Source: Algiphilus sp022763315
GTDB taxonomy: Bacteria > Pseudomonadota > Gammaproteobacteria > Nevskiales > Nevskiaceae
Reading direction: 5' to 3' (one strand)
DNA length: 64,000 bases
Assembly (NCBI RefSeq): GCF_965249985.1
Contig: NZ_OZ252280.1
In this document: one piece after another, positions 1 through 7,016 of the stretch
Numbering within the stretch: the first letter of the stretch is position 1
How the letters are laid out: every line of letters begins with the position of its first letter
The notes under the pieces: model-generated
Seen by the model: only the letters and a program-made list of their open reading frames with translations
Told to the model about the DNA's origin: nothing
The model's database searches: none
Made by a program: the position numbers and the translations under genes

Positions 1-1
1 C

Positions 2-1060
2 GCCAACGTCTCGGCGGCGCGCTTCGTGCTCAAGCACAAGCGAGGGGCGCTGTTCCGTGTGCATGCACCGCCTTCTCTGGAGAAGGTGCAGGCGTTGCGC
101 GATTTCCTCGCCACGCGCGGCATTCGTCTGGGCGGTGGCGATGATCCGCAACCCGCGGACCTTCAGGCGGTGATGGCCGAGGCGGAGGGTCGGCCCGACT
201 TCGTGGTGATCCAGACCATGATGCTCCGGGCGATGATGCAGGCGCGCTATCTGCCGGACTGCGAGGGGCATTTTGGTCTGGCGCTCGAAGAGTATGCGCA
301 CTTCACTTCGCCTATTCGCCGCTACCCGGATCTGGTCCTGCATCGCGCCATCAAGCGCGTGCTGCATCAGGTGTCGAAGCGCGACGAACCGCTGTCCCAC
401 GATGCACTGGAGGGGCTGGGCGCACACTGTTCCACCACCGAGCGACGCGCCGATGAGGCCACCCGCGATGTGGCGTTGTGGTTGAAGTGCGAGTACATGC
501 AGCAGCATCTGGGTGACAGCTTCCCGGGAACGATCACCGGGGTGGCGCCCTTCGGCGTCTTCGTGACGCTGGACGACATCTACGTCGAGGGGCTGGTCCA
601 CGTCACCGCGCTGGACAATGACTACTACGAGCACGATCCGGTGCAAGGCCGTTTCGTCGGCCGTCGCAGTGGTCGTACCTACGCCTTGGGCGACGCACTG
701 GCAGTGAAGGTGGTGCGGGTCTCTCTTGACGAACGTCGCATTGATCTGGAACCCGATGCCGCAGGTGGTCGTCGCCAGACACCCGGTGGAGAGCAGGATC
801 GTCGCGCCAGCAAGCCGCGCAAGGCATCTGCTCAGCCACCGTCAAGCTCCGAGCGGGTACAGTCGGATGCGCAGCCAGCCAGGAAGGGGGGGCGTGGCGC
901 CAAGGCGGCTGCGGCGAAGCGAGCCGCGAAGAAGGCGGCAAGACAACCGGACAAGAAGGCAGGAAAGAAGCAAGCGGCACGCTCAGCGACGAAAAAGACT
1001 GCGACCAAGAAGGCAGCGGGACGCCGTCGTGGCGCAAAGCAGACATCGAAATCCAATTAG
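2..1060 (+). CDS. rnr: Ribonuclease R, C-terminal part (5' end outside window)
   Basis: These are the last 352 residues of RNase R, a processive 3'-to-5' exoribonuclease of the RNB family that degrades structured RNA in the cytoplasm. The frame is already open at base 2, so the start lies outside the window. The fragment carries the end of the RNB catalytic domain (EYAHFTSPIRRYPDL at about 97-111) and an S1 RNA-binding domain (GTITGVAPFGVFV, about 176-188). A basic tail of roughly 100 residues, almost all Lys, Arg and Ala, begins near fragment residue 255. Lys-rich tails are usual for RNase R, but this one is long. Stop TAG ends at 1060, just before the next gene, and rlmB follows that gene, matching the common rnr-rlmB pairing. 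Confidence 0.95.
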   Translation, partial: ANVSAARFVLKHKRGALFRVHAPPSLEKVQALRDFLATRGIRLGGGDDPQPADLQAVMAEAEGRPDFVVIQTMMLRAMMQARYLPDCEGHFGLALEEYAHFTSPIRRYPDLVLHRAIKRVLHQVSKRDEPLSHDALEGLGAHCSTTERRADEATRDVALWLKCEYMQQHLGDSFPGTITGVAPFGVFVTLDDIYVEGLVHVTALDNDYYEHDPVQGRFVGRRSGRTYALGDALAVKVVRVSLDERRIDLEPDAAGGRRQTPGGEQDRRASKPRKASAQPPSSSERVQSDAQPARKGGRGAKAAAAKRAAKKAARQPDKKAGKKQAARSATKKTATKKAAGRRRGAKQTSKSN

Positions 1061-1069
1061 GAGATGGAC

Positions 1070-1768
1070 ATGAAGAAGCACGTACTGATTTCGGCAGTGA
1101 CTGCCTCGGCCATCGTGCTGAGCGGCTGCGCCACCGACGATCCGAACAAGCGCGCCAAGCGTGGCGCGCTACTCGGCGCCATCGGCGGCGCGGCCATCGG
1201 CCAGATGGCGGGCAAGGACACCAAGAGCACCATGATCGGCGCTGCGGTGGGCGCCATCGCCGGGGGCGCGGTGGGGAACTACATGGACAGCCAGGCGGCT
1301 GAACTCGAAGAGCAGCTGGCTGCCGAGCGCGCCCGCGACGAGCTGCGCATTCAGCGCCTGTCTGACAATGCCCTCAAGATCGGCATTGCCAGCGATGTGT
1401 CCTTCGACGTGGACAGCGCAACGCTGAAGCCCAATGCGCAGGCCACCTTCACCCGCATCGCGGAAGTGCTGAAGGACTATGACTCGACGATCATCCACGT
1501 AGTCGGTCATACCGACTCCACCGGTTCGGCGGAGTACAACCAGAATTTGTCCGAGCGTCGCGCCTCCTCGGTGGTCTCCACGCTGACCGGCAACGGCGTT
1601 CTGCCTGCCCGTCTGCGCCAGGAAGGCCGTGGCGAGGCGGAGCCGATCGCATCGAACGACACCAAGGCTGGCCGCACCCAGAACCGCCGGGTCGACATCG
1701 TTATCAAGCCGGTGATCGAAGGCCAGGAGCAGCAGGCGGCTGAACCGCCGCCCTATCTCGGCGCCTGA
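1070..1768 (+). CDS. OmpA-family peptidoglycan-binding lipoprotein with glycine zipper
   Basis: This is an outer-membrane lipoprotein expected to bind peptidoglycan non-covalently. A lipoprotein signal peptide ends in LSGC with the lipid-carrying Cys at residue 20. Residues about 33-70 are a Gly/Ala-rich glycine-zipper stretch (GALLGAIGGAAIGQMAGK) that can insert in or pack against membrane. The C-terminal half is an OmpA domain, with VVGHTDSTG and NLSERRASSV at about 145-170 and a terminal NRRVDIVI. The ATG at 1070 is preferred to the one at 1064 because the AGGAG at 1059-1063 would touch the latter but sits 6 bases before the former. The gene lies between rnr and rlmB with 9- and 5-base gaps and is probably in their operon. 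The YfiB/Pal-like role is inferred from the domains only. Confidence 0.88.
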   Translation: MKKHVLISAVTASAIVLSGCATDDPNKRAKRGALLGAIGGAAIGQMAGKDTKSTMIGAAVGAIAGGAVGNYMDSQAAELEEQLAAERARDELRIQRLSDNALKIGIASDVSFDVDSATLKPNAQATFTRIAEVLKDYDSTIIHVVGHTDSTGSAEYNQNLSERRASSVVSTLTGNGVLPARLRQEGRGEAEPIASNDTKAGRTQNRRVDIVIKPVIEGQEQQAAEPPPYLGA

Positions 1769-1773
1769 GGGCG

Positions 1774-2523
1774 ATGGCCGATTCCGAGCGTGTCATCGGC
1801 GGCTTTCACGCGGTTTCGGCCGCGCTGGAGGCCGCCGAGCCTCCGCTTGAGGTTCTGCTCAGTCAGACCCGTCGTGACCAGCGCGCCAGTGCGCTGACCG
1901 CACAGGCCGAGGCGCGCGGCGTGCCCCTGCGACGCTGTGGGCGCGACACGCTTGACTTGATGCTGCCCGGTGTCCGGCACCAGGGCGTGGTGGCACGGGT
2001 GGCCGTCGCCGCTTCGGCGGCGGTGGACGCCGACACCCTGCTGTATTCGCCTGCCCCCGCGGACGGGCTGGTGCTGGTGCTGGATGGCATCCAGGACCCA
2101 CACAATCTCGGCGCCTGTCTGCGCTCTGCAGAGGCGGCAGGCGCGCAGGCTGTGGTGATCCCGCGCGACCGCTCGGTGCGCGTCACGCCAACGGTGTCCA
2201 AGGTGGCAGCGGGTAGCGCCGAGCGCGTACCCGTGCTCAGCGTCACCAACCTGGCGCGTGCCCTCGATCAGCTGCGCGATAACGGCTACTGGATCTGTGG
2301 CCTGGCTGGGCAGGCCGAGCGCAGCCTGTGGCAGCTCCGCGCCACGCAGCCGCTGGCGCTGGTCATGGGAGCCGAAGGCGCAGGGCTACGTCAGCGTACC
2401 CGCCAGCATTGCGACGAACTGGTGCGCATCCCGATGCTGGGGCAGGCGGAGTCGCTGAACGTGTCGGTGAGTACCGGTGTCTGTCTCTTCGAGGTGGCGC
2501 GACAGCGTCTGGCAGCGGATTAG
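1774..2523 (+). CDS. rlmB: 23S rRNA (guanosine-2'-O-)-methyltransferase RlmB
   Basis: A SpoU-family methyltransferase that 2'-O-methylates G2251 of 23S rRNA in the peptidyl-transferase region, using S-adenosylmethionine. The 249 residues match the family size. The N-terminal substrate-binding part starts ERVIGGFHAVSAALE. The trefoil-knot catalytic domain shows the SpoU motifs VLDGIQDPHNLGACLRSAEA (about 107-126), LVMGAEGAGLRQ (about 191-202) and IPMLGQAESLNVSVS (about 216-230). The gene starts 5 bases after the preceding lipoprotein gene and is read with it and rnr. It converges tail to tail with the minus-strand regulator at 2530, with only 6 bases between and no visible terminator. Confidence 0.95.
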   Translation: MADSERVIGGFHAVSAALEAAEPPLEVLLSQTRRDQRASALTAQAEARGVPLRRCGRDTLDLMLPGVRHQGVVARVAVAASAAVDADTLLYSPAPADGLVLVLDGIQDPHNLGACLRSAEAAGAQAVVIPRDRSVRVTPTVSKVAAGSAERVPVLSVTNLARALDQLRDNGYWICGLAGQAERSLWQLRATQPLALVMGAEGAGLRQRTRQHCDELVRIPMLGQAESLNVSVSTGVCLFEVARQRLAAD

Positions 2524-2529
2524 GGCCTG

Positions 2530-3387
2530 CTATGACGCGTCGAGTCGTTGCAGCAGCGCCTCGGAGGCTGCATCGGTAGGGAAAAAGGTCTCGACCCGGA
2601 CTTCGTCAGCGGTCACATCCAAGGCCGTGCCAAAGCTCGATAGCATCGAGAACAGGCTCAGTTCCGCACCTGCCACGCCGTAGCGCAGTGCAAGCGCAGG
2701 CGCGGGTACGGCGGTCGACTGTTCACGCATGCGCCACTGGCGCGGCACGCCTTCGTACTGCAAGACCTCGTCCACCAGCTCGTGCAGGGCTGCATCGCAC
2801 TGTGCCTCGGCTTCGTGACGCGTGCGCCACAGCAGCAGCGTGGCCACTTCCTCCCAGTTCAGGATATGCGGGCGTGCGCCTTCGGGATGCATGCTCAACT
2901 TGAGCAAATTGCGCGGCCCGGCGCCACACACCGTCCTCCAGATGGCCTCGATATCACCCAGCAGCGACAACATGCGCTGCATAGGCGGATTCATCATCAT
3001 GATGTTCCACTGCCGATCAATCACCACTGCCGGATAGGGCCGATGGTGCTGTAACAGCATGTCGAGGGCGCGGCGGATCGGGGCCATATCCGGGTGCGCC
3101 AGCGTGCGTTTGGGGTAGCTGGGCGCGAATCCGGCGGCGATGAGCAGTTGATTGCGCTGGCGCAGCGGCAGATCCAGAGCCTCGGCCAACTGTAGCGCCA
3201 TCAGTCGGCTGGGCCGCGCCCGACCGGATTCGAGGAAACTCAGGTGGCGCTGCGACACGCCTGCCGCCAGCGACAGGGCCAATTGGGACTGGCGTCGCTC
3301 CTGTCGCCAGCCGCGCAAGGCCTCGCCGAAGGAGGTGGTCTCCAGTGCGCCGCGCTCGGCTTCGGCGCGTGGCGGGGCTTTATCCAT
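2530..3387 (-). CDS. XRE-family regulator with MmyB-like ligand-binding domain
   Basis: A predicted DNA-binding regulator of 285 residues. An N-terminal XRE helix-turn-helix (about 20-85; RQSQLALSLAAGVSQRHLSF followed by ESGRARPS) leads into the family hallmark LPLRQRNQLLIAAGFAP. The C-terminal region (about 115-270) resembles the PAS-like MmyB/MLTR ligand-binding domain, whose natural ligands are poorly known. The ATG at 3387 is chosen because it overlaps the stop of the upstream membrane-protein gene (shared ATGGATAA, 8 bases), and the family normally begins shortly before the helix-turn-helix. Both genes would be read from a promoter near 3800-3900, where a perfect inverted repeat (3837-3855) is a good candidate operator. 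Target genes are not shown by the sequence; the divergent gene at 3914 is the obvious candidate. Confidence 0.85.
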   Translation of the reverse strand: MDKAPPRAEAERGALETTSFGEALRGWRQERRQSQLALSLAAGVSQRHLSFLESGRARPSRLMALQLAEALDLPLRQRNQLLIAAGFAPSYPKRTLAHPDMAPIRRALDMLLQHHRPYPAVVIDRQWNIMMMNPPMQRMLSLLGDIEAIWRTVCGAGPRNLLKLSMHPEGARPHILNWEEVATLLLWRTRHEAEAQCDAALHELVDEVLQYEGVPRQWRMREQSTAVPAPALALRYGVAGAELSLFSMLSSFGTALDVTADEVRVETFFPTDAASEALLQRLDAS

Positions 3388-3781
3388 GGTGCAAGTGTTT
3401 CCAGATGGGCGGCGGGCAGGCCGCCAGCAACAGCATGCCAGGCAGGAAGACCAGCGGCAGGTCGATCCACCAGTGGCTGTGTGGCAGATGTCCGGTGATG
3501 ATCTCCACGACGTGGCCAAGGGCGTGACCCGCGTAGAAGGCGGCGGCTGCCACAAAGAGGGGGTAGCTGCTGGCACCTACGCGCAGACACCAGAGCAGAC
3601 TGGCGCCGAAGATGCCGTAGGCCAGACCGACATCGCGGATCAAATGCAGATTCGCTGGCCCGGTATGGTGAACACCGGGAATCCAGGCGAACCAGCTCCA
3701 GCCGTGGGCGAGCATCCAGGCCGCATTGATCAGGCTGACCAGGGCAATGATGAGAATGGCCGTTCGGAACGCGAATCGCAT
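3380..3781 (-). CDS. Small integral membrane protein of unknown function
   Basis: A 133-residue protein with about four hydrophobic segments (about 5-24, 52-68, 76-92 and 106-122), so an inner-membrane protein. I do not recognise the family. It is rich in His and Trp between helices (AHGWSWFAW, GVHHTGPANLH, GHLPHSHWW), which could bind a metal or cofactor, but no known motif fits. The start at ATG 3781 has AAGG six bases upstream. Its stop codon overlaps the start of the MmyB-type regulator gene by 8 bases, so the two are translationally coupled and probably functionally linked. It is divergent from the small membrane protein at 3914 across a 132-base promoter region. Confidence 0.75.
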   Translation of the reverse strand: MRFAFRTAILIIALVSLINAAWMLAHGWSWFAWIPGVHHTGPANLHLIRDVGLAYGIFGASLLWCLRVGASSYPLFVAAAAFYAGHALGHVVEIITGHLPHSHWWIDLPLVFLPGMLLLAACPPPIWKHLHHG

Positions 3782-3836
3782 GGTGGGCCTTCGGTGCGGG
3801 TATGTGGGCAGCCTACGCCGCCCGTCCTCAACCGAA

Positions 3837-3855
3837 AATTACCCCGCAGGTAATT
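3837..3855. promoter_or_regulatory. Perfect inverted repeat, candidate operator
   Basis: AATTACC (3837-3843), spacer CCGCA, GGTAATT (3849-3855): arms of 7 bases, no mismatch. It stands in the 132-base region between the divergent starts at 3781 (minus) and 3914 (plus). A short-spacer palindrome of this size fits a dimeric XRE-type helix-turn-helix protein, and such a regulator is encoded by the minus-strand operon. Binding is inferred. Confidence 0.5.
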
Positions 3856-3913
3856 GCCCAGGCTACCGGCGCCCGCGACAGTCATGGCCTCCTTCCTCAT
3901 GGAGTGTCACGGC

Positions 3914-4228
3914 ATGCAAGCGAAAACCCTTCTTCTCGGCGCCGTTCTTCTGGTCTTCGGCGCCATCAGCCTGATCGCCCTGCGCGAGGTGGGCTATCTG
4001 GGTATCTGGCAATCCGGGTTGGCGAACTGGGGTGCCTTTCAGGTGCTGGTGGATCTGATCATTGCCTGCGCCCTGATCTGTGTCTGGATGGTGGTGGACG
4101 CACGGCAACGGGGTGCCAATCCCTGGCCCTTTGTCGTGATCACCCTGTTCTTCGGCGCCTTCGGCCCCTTGCTTTATCTCCTGTTGCGGCTGCGCCAGGA
4201 TCGTGGTGCCTCGCTGAGCGCGACCTGA
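3914..4228 (+). CDS. Small membrane protein, DUF2834-like
   Basis: A 104-residue inner-membrane protein with three hydrophobic segments (about 5-22, 40-58 and 70-90). The order ALREVGYLGIWQ, then FQVLVDLIIACALICVWMVVDA, then NPWPFVVITLFFGAFGPLLYL resembles the DUF2834 family of short membrane proteins, whose function is unknown. The ATG at 3914 is preferred because GGAGTG at 3901-3906 sits seven bases upstream; longer versions from 3854 would add an unlikely leader. It is divergent from the regulator operon and shares the promoter region holding the palindrome at 3837-3855, so it may be a target of that regulator. A strong GC hairpin directly follows the stop codon. Confidence 0.75.
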   Translation: MQAKTLLLGAVLLVFGAISLIALREVGYLGIWQSGLANWGAFQVLVDLIIACALICVWMVVDARQRGANPWPFVVITLFFGAFGPLLYLLLRLRQDRGASLSAT

Positions 4229-4231
4229 GGC

Positions 4232-4267
4232 GCCCGCGGCACCGGCAATTGCGCCGGTGCCGCGGGC
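4232..4267 (+). terminator. 15-bp perfect GC hairpin after the DUF2834-like gene
   Basis: GCCCGCGGCACCGGC (4232-4246), a 6-base loop and the exact reverse complement (4253-4267). There is no T-run afterwards, so it is not a classical intrinsic terminator, but it could stop or slow polymerase or protect the upstream mRNA 3' end. The predicted -35 of the rpsF promoter falls inside its loop and right arm. Confidence 0.5.
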
Positions 4268-4277
4268 TGCGTACAAT
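4249..4277 (+). promoter_or_regulatory. Predicted sigma70 promoter of the rpsF operon
   Basis: TTGCGC at 4249-4254 and TACAAT at 4272-4277 with a 17-base spacer, placing the start of transcription near 4284 and giving a leader of about 93 bases before rpsF. The -35 lies inside the hairpin that ends the preceding gene. Predicted from sequence only. Confidence 0.5.
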
Positions 4278-4283
4278 CCTGCT

Positions 4284-4376
4284 CCCTGCTGCGATTGCAG
4301 TGGGTTTCCACCACCTTGTCCCACCGCGCCAGCGGGGGACCATGTCGGTCACGACATGCCCACAAGGAGATTCACC
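4284..4376 (+). ncRNA. Structured 5' leader of rpsF, possible S6:S18 autoregulatory element
   Basis: The predicted untranslated leader contains two hairpins. The first pairs GTCCC (4318-4322) with GGGAC (4336-4340) and CCGC (4324-4327) with GCGG (4332-4335), leaving one bulged A. The second pairs CATGTCG (4341-4347) with CGACATG (4352-4358). The ribosome-binding site AAGGAG (4364-4369) follows at once. Leaders of rpsF operons in many bacteria carry an S6:S18-binding structure for feedback control; position and fold suggest this, but I could not compare with a covariance model. Confidence 0.4.
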
Positions 4377-4808
4377 ATGCGACATTACGAGATCGTCGTC
4401 CTGGTGCACCCTGATCAGTCGGATCAGGTGCCTGCCATGGTCGACCGTTACCGGGCGATGGTTACCGCCGAAGGCGGCTCCATCCATCGCTTCGAGGATT
4501 GGGGGCGGCGCCAGCTGGCCTACACCATCAACGGCCTGCACAAGGCGCACTATTTCCTCATGAATGTCGAGTGCAGTGGCGATGCCCTGCATGAGATCGA
4601 GGAAGCCTTCCGCTTCAACGACGCGGTTCTTCGTCGCCTCATCGTGCGCAAGGAACAGGCGGTCACCGAGCCGTCGCCGCTGTTCAAGGCCGAAGACGAC
4701 AAGAAGCCGGCTGCGGTCGACGATAGCGACAGCGACGACGCCGACGACGATGACGTCGACTCGGCAGATGACGAATCGGCCGACAAGGCCGAAACCACAG
4801 GAGCCTAA
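4377..4808 (+). CDS. rpsF: 30S ribosomal protein S6
   Basis: Small-subunit protein S6, which pairs with S18 on the platform of the 30S subunit. The first 100 residues match the family (MRHYEIVVLVHPDQSDQV; RFNDAVLRRLIVRK). The C-terminus carries an acidic extension (about 105-143) made mostly of Asp, Ser, Glu and Ala, including DSDSDDADDDDVDSADDES. An acidic tail on S6 is known in Escherichia coli, where RimK adds glutamates, but here it is genetically encoded and long at 143 residues in total. The start at 4377 has AAGGAG seven bases upstream. It is the first gene of rpsF-rpsR-rplI, with 3- and 9-base gaps. Confidence 0.96.
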   Translation: MRHYEIVVLVHPDQSDQVPAMVDRYRAMVTAEGGSIHRFEDWGRRQLAYTINGLHKAHYFLMNVECSGDALHEIEEAFRFNDAVLRRLIVRKEQAVTEPSPLFKAEDDKKPAAVDDSDSDDADDDDVDSADDESADKAETTGA

Positions 4809-4811
4809 GCC

Positions 4812-5042
4812 ATGGCCCGTTTTTTCCGTAAGAAGCGCAGCTGCCGCTTCACCGCCGAGGGCGTCAGCGAGATCGATTACAAGGATCTCAATACGCTCAA
4901 GCAGTACGTTGCCGAGAACGGCAAGATCGTGCCGTCGCGCATTACTGGCACGCGTTCGCGCTACCAGCGCCAGCTGTCGACCGCGGTCAAGCGCGCGCGC
5001 TACCTGGCGCTGTTGCCCTATACCGACAAGCACGACCTCTAG
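4812..5042 (+). CDS. rpsR: 30S ribosomal protein S18
   Basis: Small-subunit protein S18, the partner of S6 on the 30S platform, binding the central domain of 16S rRNA. The 76 residues are the usual size and show the family core YKDLNTLKQYVAENGKIVPS, followed by RITGTRSRYQRQLSTAVKRA. The N-terminus (ARFFRKKRSCRF) keeps a single Cys. GGAG lies 8 bases before the ATG. It is the middle gene of the S6-S18-L9 operon and is likely controlled by the structured leader before rpsF. Confidence 0.97.
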   Translation: MARFFRKKRSCRFTAEGVSEIDYKDLNTLKQYVAENGKIVPSRITGTRSRYQRQLSTAVKRARYLALLPYTDKHDL

Positions 5043-5051
5043 GAGCGCGCC

Positions 5052-5507
5052 ATGGAAGTCATTCTTCTCGAGAAGATTCACAAACTGGGTGACCTTGGCG
5101 ATACCGTCAAGGTGCGGGCCGGCTACGGCCGCAACTACCTCCTGCCGCAGGGCAAGGCGCTGCCGGCCACGGATGCGAACCGCAAGGTCTTCGAGGAGCG
5201 CAAGGCCGAGCTGGTCAAGCGCGCCGAGGCGTCGCTGAGTGCGGCGAAGATGCGCGCCAAGGGCATTGATGGTGCCACCATTACCATTGAGGCCCGCGCC
5301 GCCGATCAGGGCAAGCTCTACGGCTCCGTCGCCCCGGCCGATATTGTGGACGCCGCAGCGACCCAGGGCATTGAGCTGGAGAAGTCCGAGATCGACATGC
5401 CGGATGGCCCGATACGCGTGACCGGAGACTACAGCTTCCGCGTCATGCTGCATTCGGAAGTGGATTGCCAGATCACCGTGAGTGTGACGGAAGCGGCTGC
5501 CAGCTAG
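5052..5507 (+). CDS. rplI: 50S ribosomal protein L9
   Basis: Large-subunit protein L9, a two-domain protein at the base of the L1 stalk that helps maintain reading frame. At 151 residues it has normal length. The N-terminal domain starts MEVILLEKIHKLGDLGD and contains VKVRAGYGRNYLLPQGKA, the rRNA-binding signature. A long charged connecting helix (about 42-75) leads to the C-terminal domain. AGGAG lies six bases upstream of the ATG. The gene ends the ribosomal operon and is followed after 33 bases by a clear intrinsic terminator. Confidence 0.97.
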   Translation: MEVILLEKIHKLGDLGDTVKVRAGYGRNYLLPQGKALPATDANRKVFEERKAELVKRAEASLSAAKMRAKGIDGATITIEARAADQGKLYGSVAPADIVDAAATQGIELEKSEIDMPDGPIRVTGDYSFRVMLHSEVDCQITVSVTEAAAS

Positions 5508-5540
5508 CAGCTGCCGCACGCCATTCGGCGTATCCTTAGA

Positions 5541-5573
5541 AGCCCCGGTGACCTGCGTTCGCCGGGGCTTTTT
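5541..5573 (+). terminator. Intrinsic terminator after rplI
   Basis: AGCCCCGG (5541-5548) pairs with CCGGGGCT (5562-5569) across a 13-base loop and runs straight into five T residues (5569-5573). It separates the ribosomal operon from dnaB. Confidence 0.8.
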
Positions 5574-5615
5574 CGTTCCCGGCGCAGGCGCGCGTGCGCA
5601 GTGACGGAGTGACAG

Positions 5616-6980
5616 TTGGACGACATCCCGGTCAAGCAACCCCCGCATTCCATTGAAGCTGAGCAGTCCGTGCTTGGCGGTCTCATGCTGAACAACAACG
5701 CCTGGCTCGATCTGGCCGGGCGCTTGTCGGAGGATGACTTCTATCGGGAGGATCACCGGCTGATCTTTCGCGGCATCCGCGAGCTGCTCGACGTCGGCAA
5801 ACCCTGCGATTTCGTCACGTTATCGGAGTATCTGCGCGGCCGCGGCAGCCTCGATCCGGCTGGGGGCCTGAGCTATCTGGGCTCGCTGGCTAATGACACG
5901 CCAAGTGCGGCCAACGTGCTGGCTTATGCCGATATCGTGCGTGAACGCGCGGTACTGCGCAGCCTGATCCAGGTCGGTCAGGAGATTGCCGATCTCGGCT
6001 TCCGGCCGGGCGAACAAAGCTATGCCGACCTCATGGAAACCGCGGAGCAGCGCGTATTCGCCATTCGCGAGCAGGGGGAGCGCGGGCGTCAGGAGTTTCA
6101 GCACGTCGGCGAAGCGCTGGACAAGGTCGAGGCGCGCCTGGAAATCCTGCGCGAGCGCCCGGATGAGCTGGCCGGCGTGCCCACCGGGCTGCACGATCTG
6201 GACCGCAAGATCCATGGTCTGTCCAAGGGCGATCTGCTGATCCTCGCCGGCCGTCCGGGCATGGGCAAGACCAGCTTCGCGATGAATATCGCCGAACACG
6301 TCGCCATCCATGAAAAGAAACCGGTGGGTGTCTTCAGCATGGAAATGGGCGCCGACCAGCTGGCCATGCGCATCCTGGCCTCCTACTGCCGTATGGACCA
6401 ATCCGCATTGCGTTCCGGCCAGATCGAGGACCACCAGTGGGATTGGCTGGCGCAGGCCAGCCGGGACATTCGAGAAGCGCCGCTGTTCATCGACGAGACG
6501 CCGGCGTTGTCGCCACTGGAGTTGCGCGCGCGGGCGCGGCGCATGAAGCGCCGCCATGGCCTGTCGCTGATCGTGGTGGACTACATCCAGCTGATGCAGG
6601 TGCCGGGTACGCGCGAGAACCGGACCAACGAGATTTCACAGATATCCCGCAATCTGAAGGCATTGGCCAAGGAAATGGAAGTGCCGGTGATTGCGCTGTC
6701 CCAGCTTTCACGCGAGGTGGAGAAACGCGAGAACAAGCGTCCTGTGCTGTCCGATCTGCGCGAGTCCGGCTCCATCGAACAGGACGCGGATCTGGTCGTT
6801 TTCATCTATCGCGATGCCTACTACCGACGCAAGGAGGGCGACCCCGCCGCGGAGCAGGACAATCGCACCGAAATCATCATCGCCAAGCACCGCAACGGCC
6901 CGACCGGAACCGTGCACGTGGCCTTCCTCGGCGGCTCCACCCGCTTCGAAAACCTCACCTATCGCGATGACGCGCACTAG
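5616..6980 (+). CDS. dnaB: Replicative DNA helicase DnaB
   Basis: The hexameric replicative helicase that unwinds DNA 5' to 3' ahead of the replisome and recruits primase. Its 454 residues fit the family. The N-terminal DnaG-interacting domain begins PPHSIEAEQSVLGGLMLNN. The RecA-like domain has Walker A GRPGMGKTSF at about 212-221, a Walker B-like LIVVDYIQLM at about 320-329 and the DnaB motifs QISRNLKALAKE and LSDLRESGSIEQDADLV. No intein is present. The start is TTG at 5616: an in-frame TGA at 5610-5612 excludes anything longer, GGAG lies six bases upstream, and the first internal ATG would remove conserved N-terminal sequence. alr follows 36 bases after the stop. Confidence 0.96.
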   Translation: MDDIPVKQPPHSIEAEQSVLGGLMLNNNAWLDLAGRLSEDDFYREDHRLIFRGIRELLDVGKPCDFVTLSEYLRGRGSLDPAGGLSYLGSLANDTPSAANVLAYADIVRERAVLRSLIQVGQEIADLGFRPGEQSYADLMETAEQRVFAIREQGERGRQEFQHVGEALDKVEARLEILRERPDELAGVPTGLHDLDRKIHGLSKGDLLILAGRPGMGKTSFAMNIAEHVAIHEKKPVGVFSMEMGADQLAMRILASYCRMDQSALRSGQIEDHQWDWLAQASRDIREAPLFIDETPALSPLELRARARRMKRRHGLSLIVVDYIQLMQVPGTRENRTNEISQISRNLKALAKEMEVPVIALSQLSREVEKRENKRPVLSDLRESGSIEQDADLVVFIYRDAYYRRKEGDPAAEQDNRTEIIIAKHRNGPTGTVHVAFLGGSTRFENLTYRDDAH

Positions 6981-7016
6981 GGTGAACAAGCTGTGCTGCA
7001 GCGCTGGCGGCGCAGC

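Noticed and set aside
832..1056. Separate gene opposite or within the Lys-rich tail of rnr
   Set aside because: The basic repeat sequence keeps other frames open, and the in-frame tail is normal for RNase R.
2530..3576. Longer form of the MmyB-type regulator with 63 extra N-terminal residues
   Set aside because: The extra part overlaps the membrane-protein gene in another frame, is rich in Pro/Trp/Arg and absent from the family; ATG 3387 fits better.
4140..5756. 538-codon open frame on the minus strand across rpsF-rpsR-rplI
   Set aside because: It lies antisense to three certain ribosomal protein genes, has no recognisable domain, and reflects third-position GC bias.
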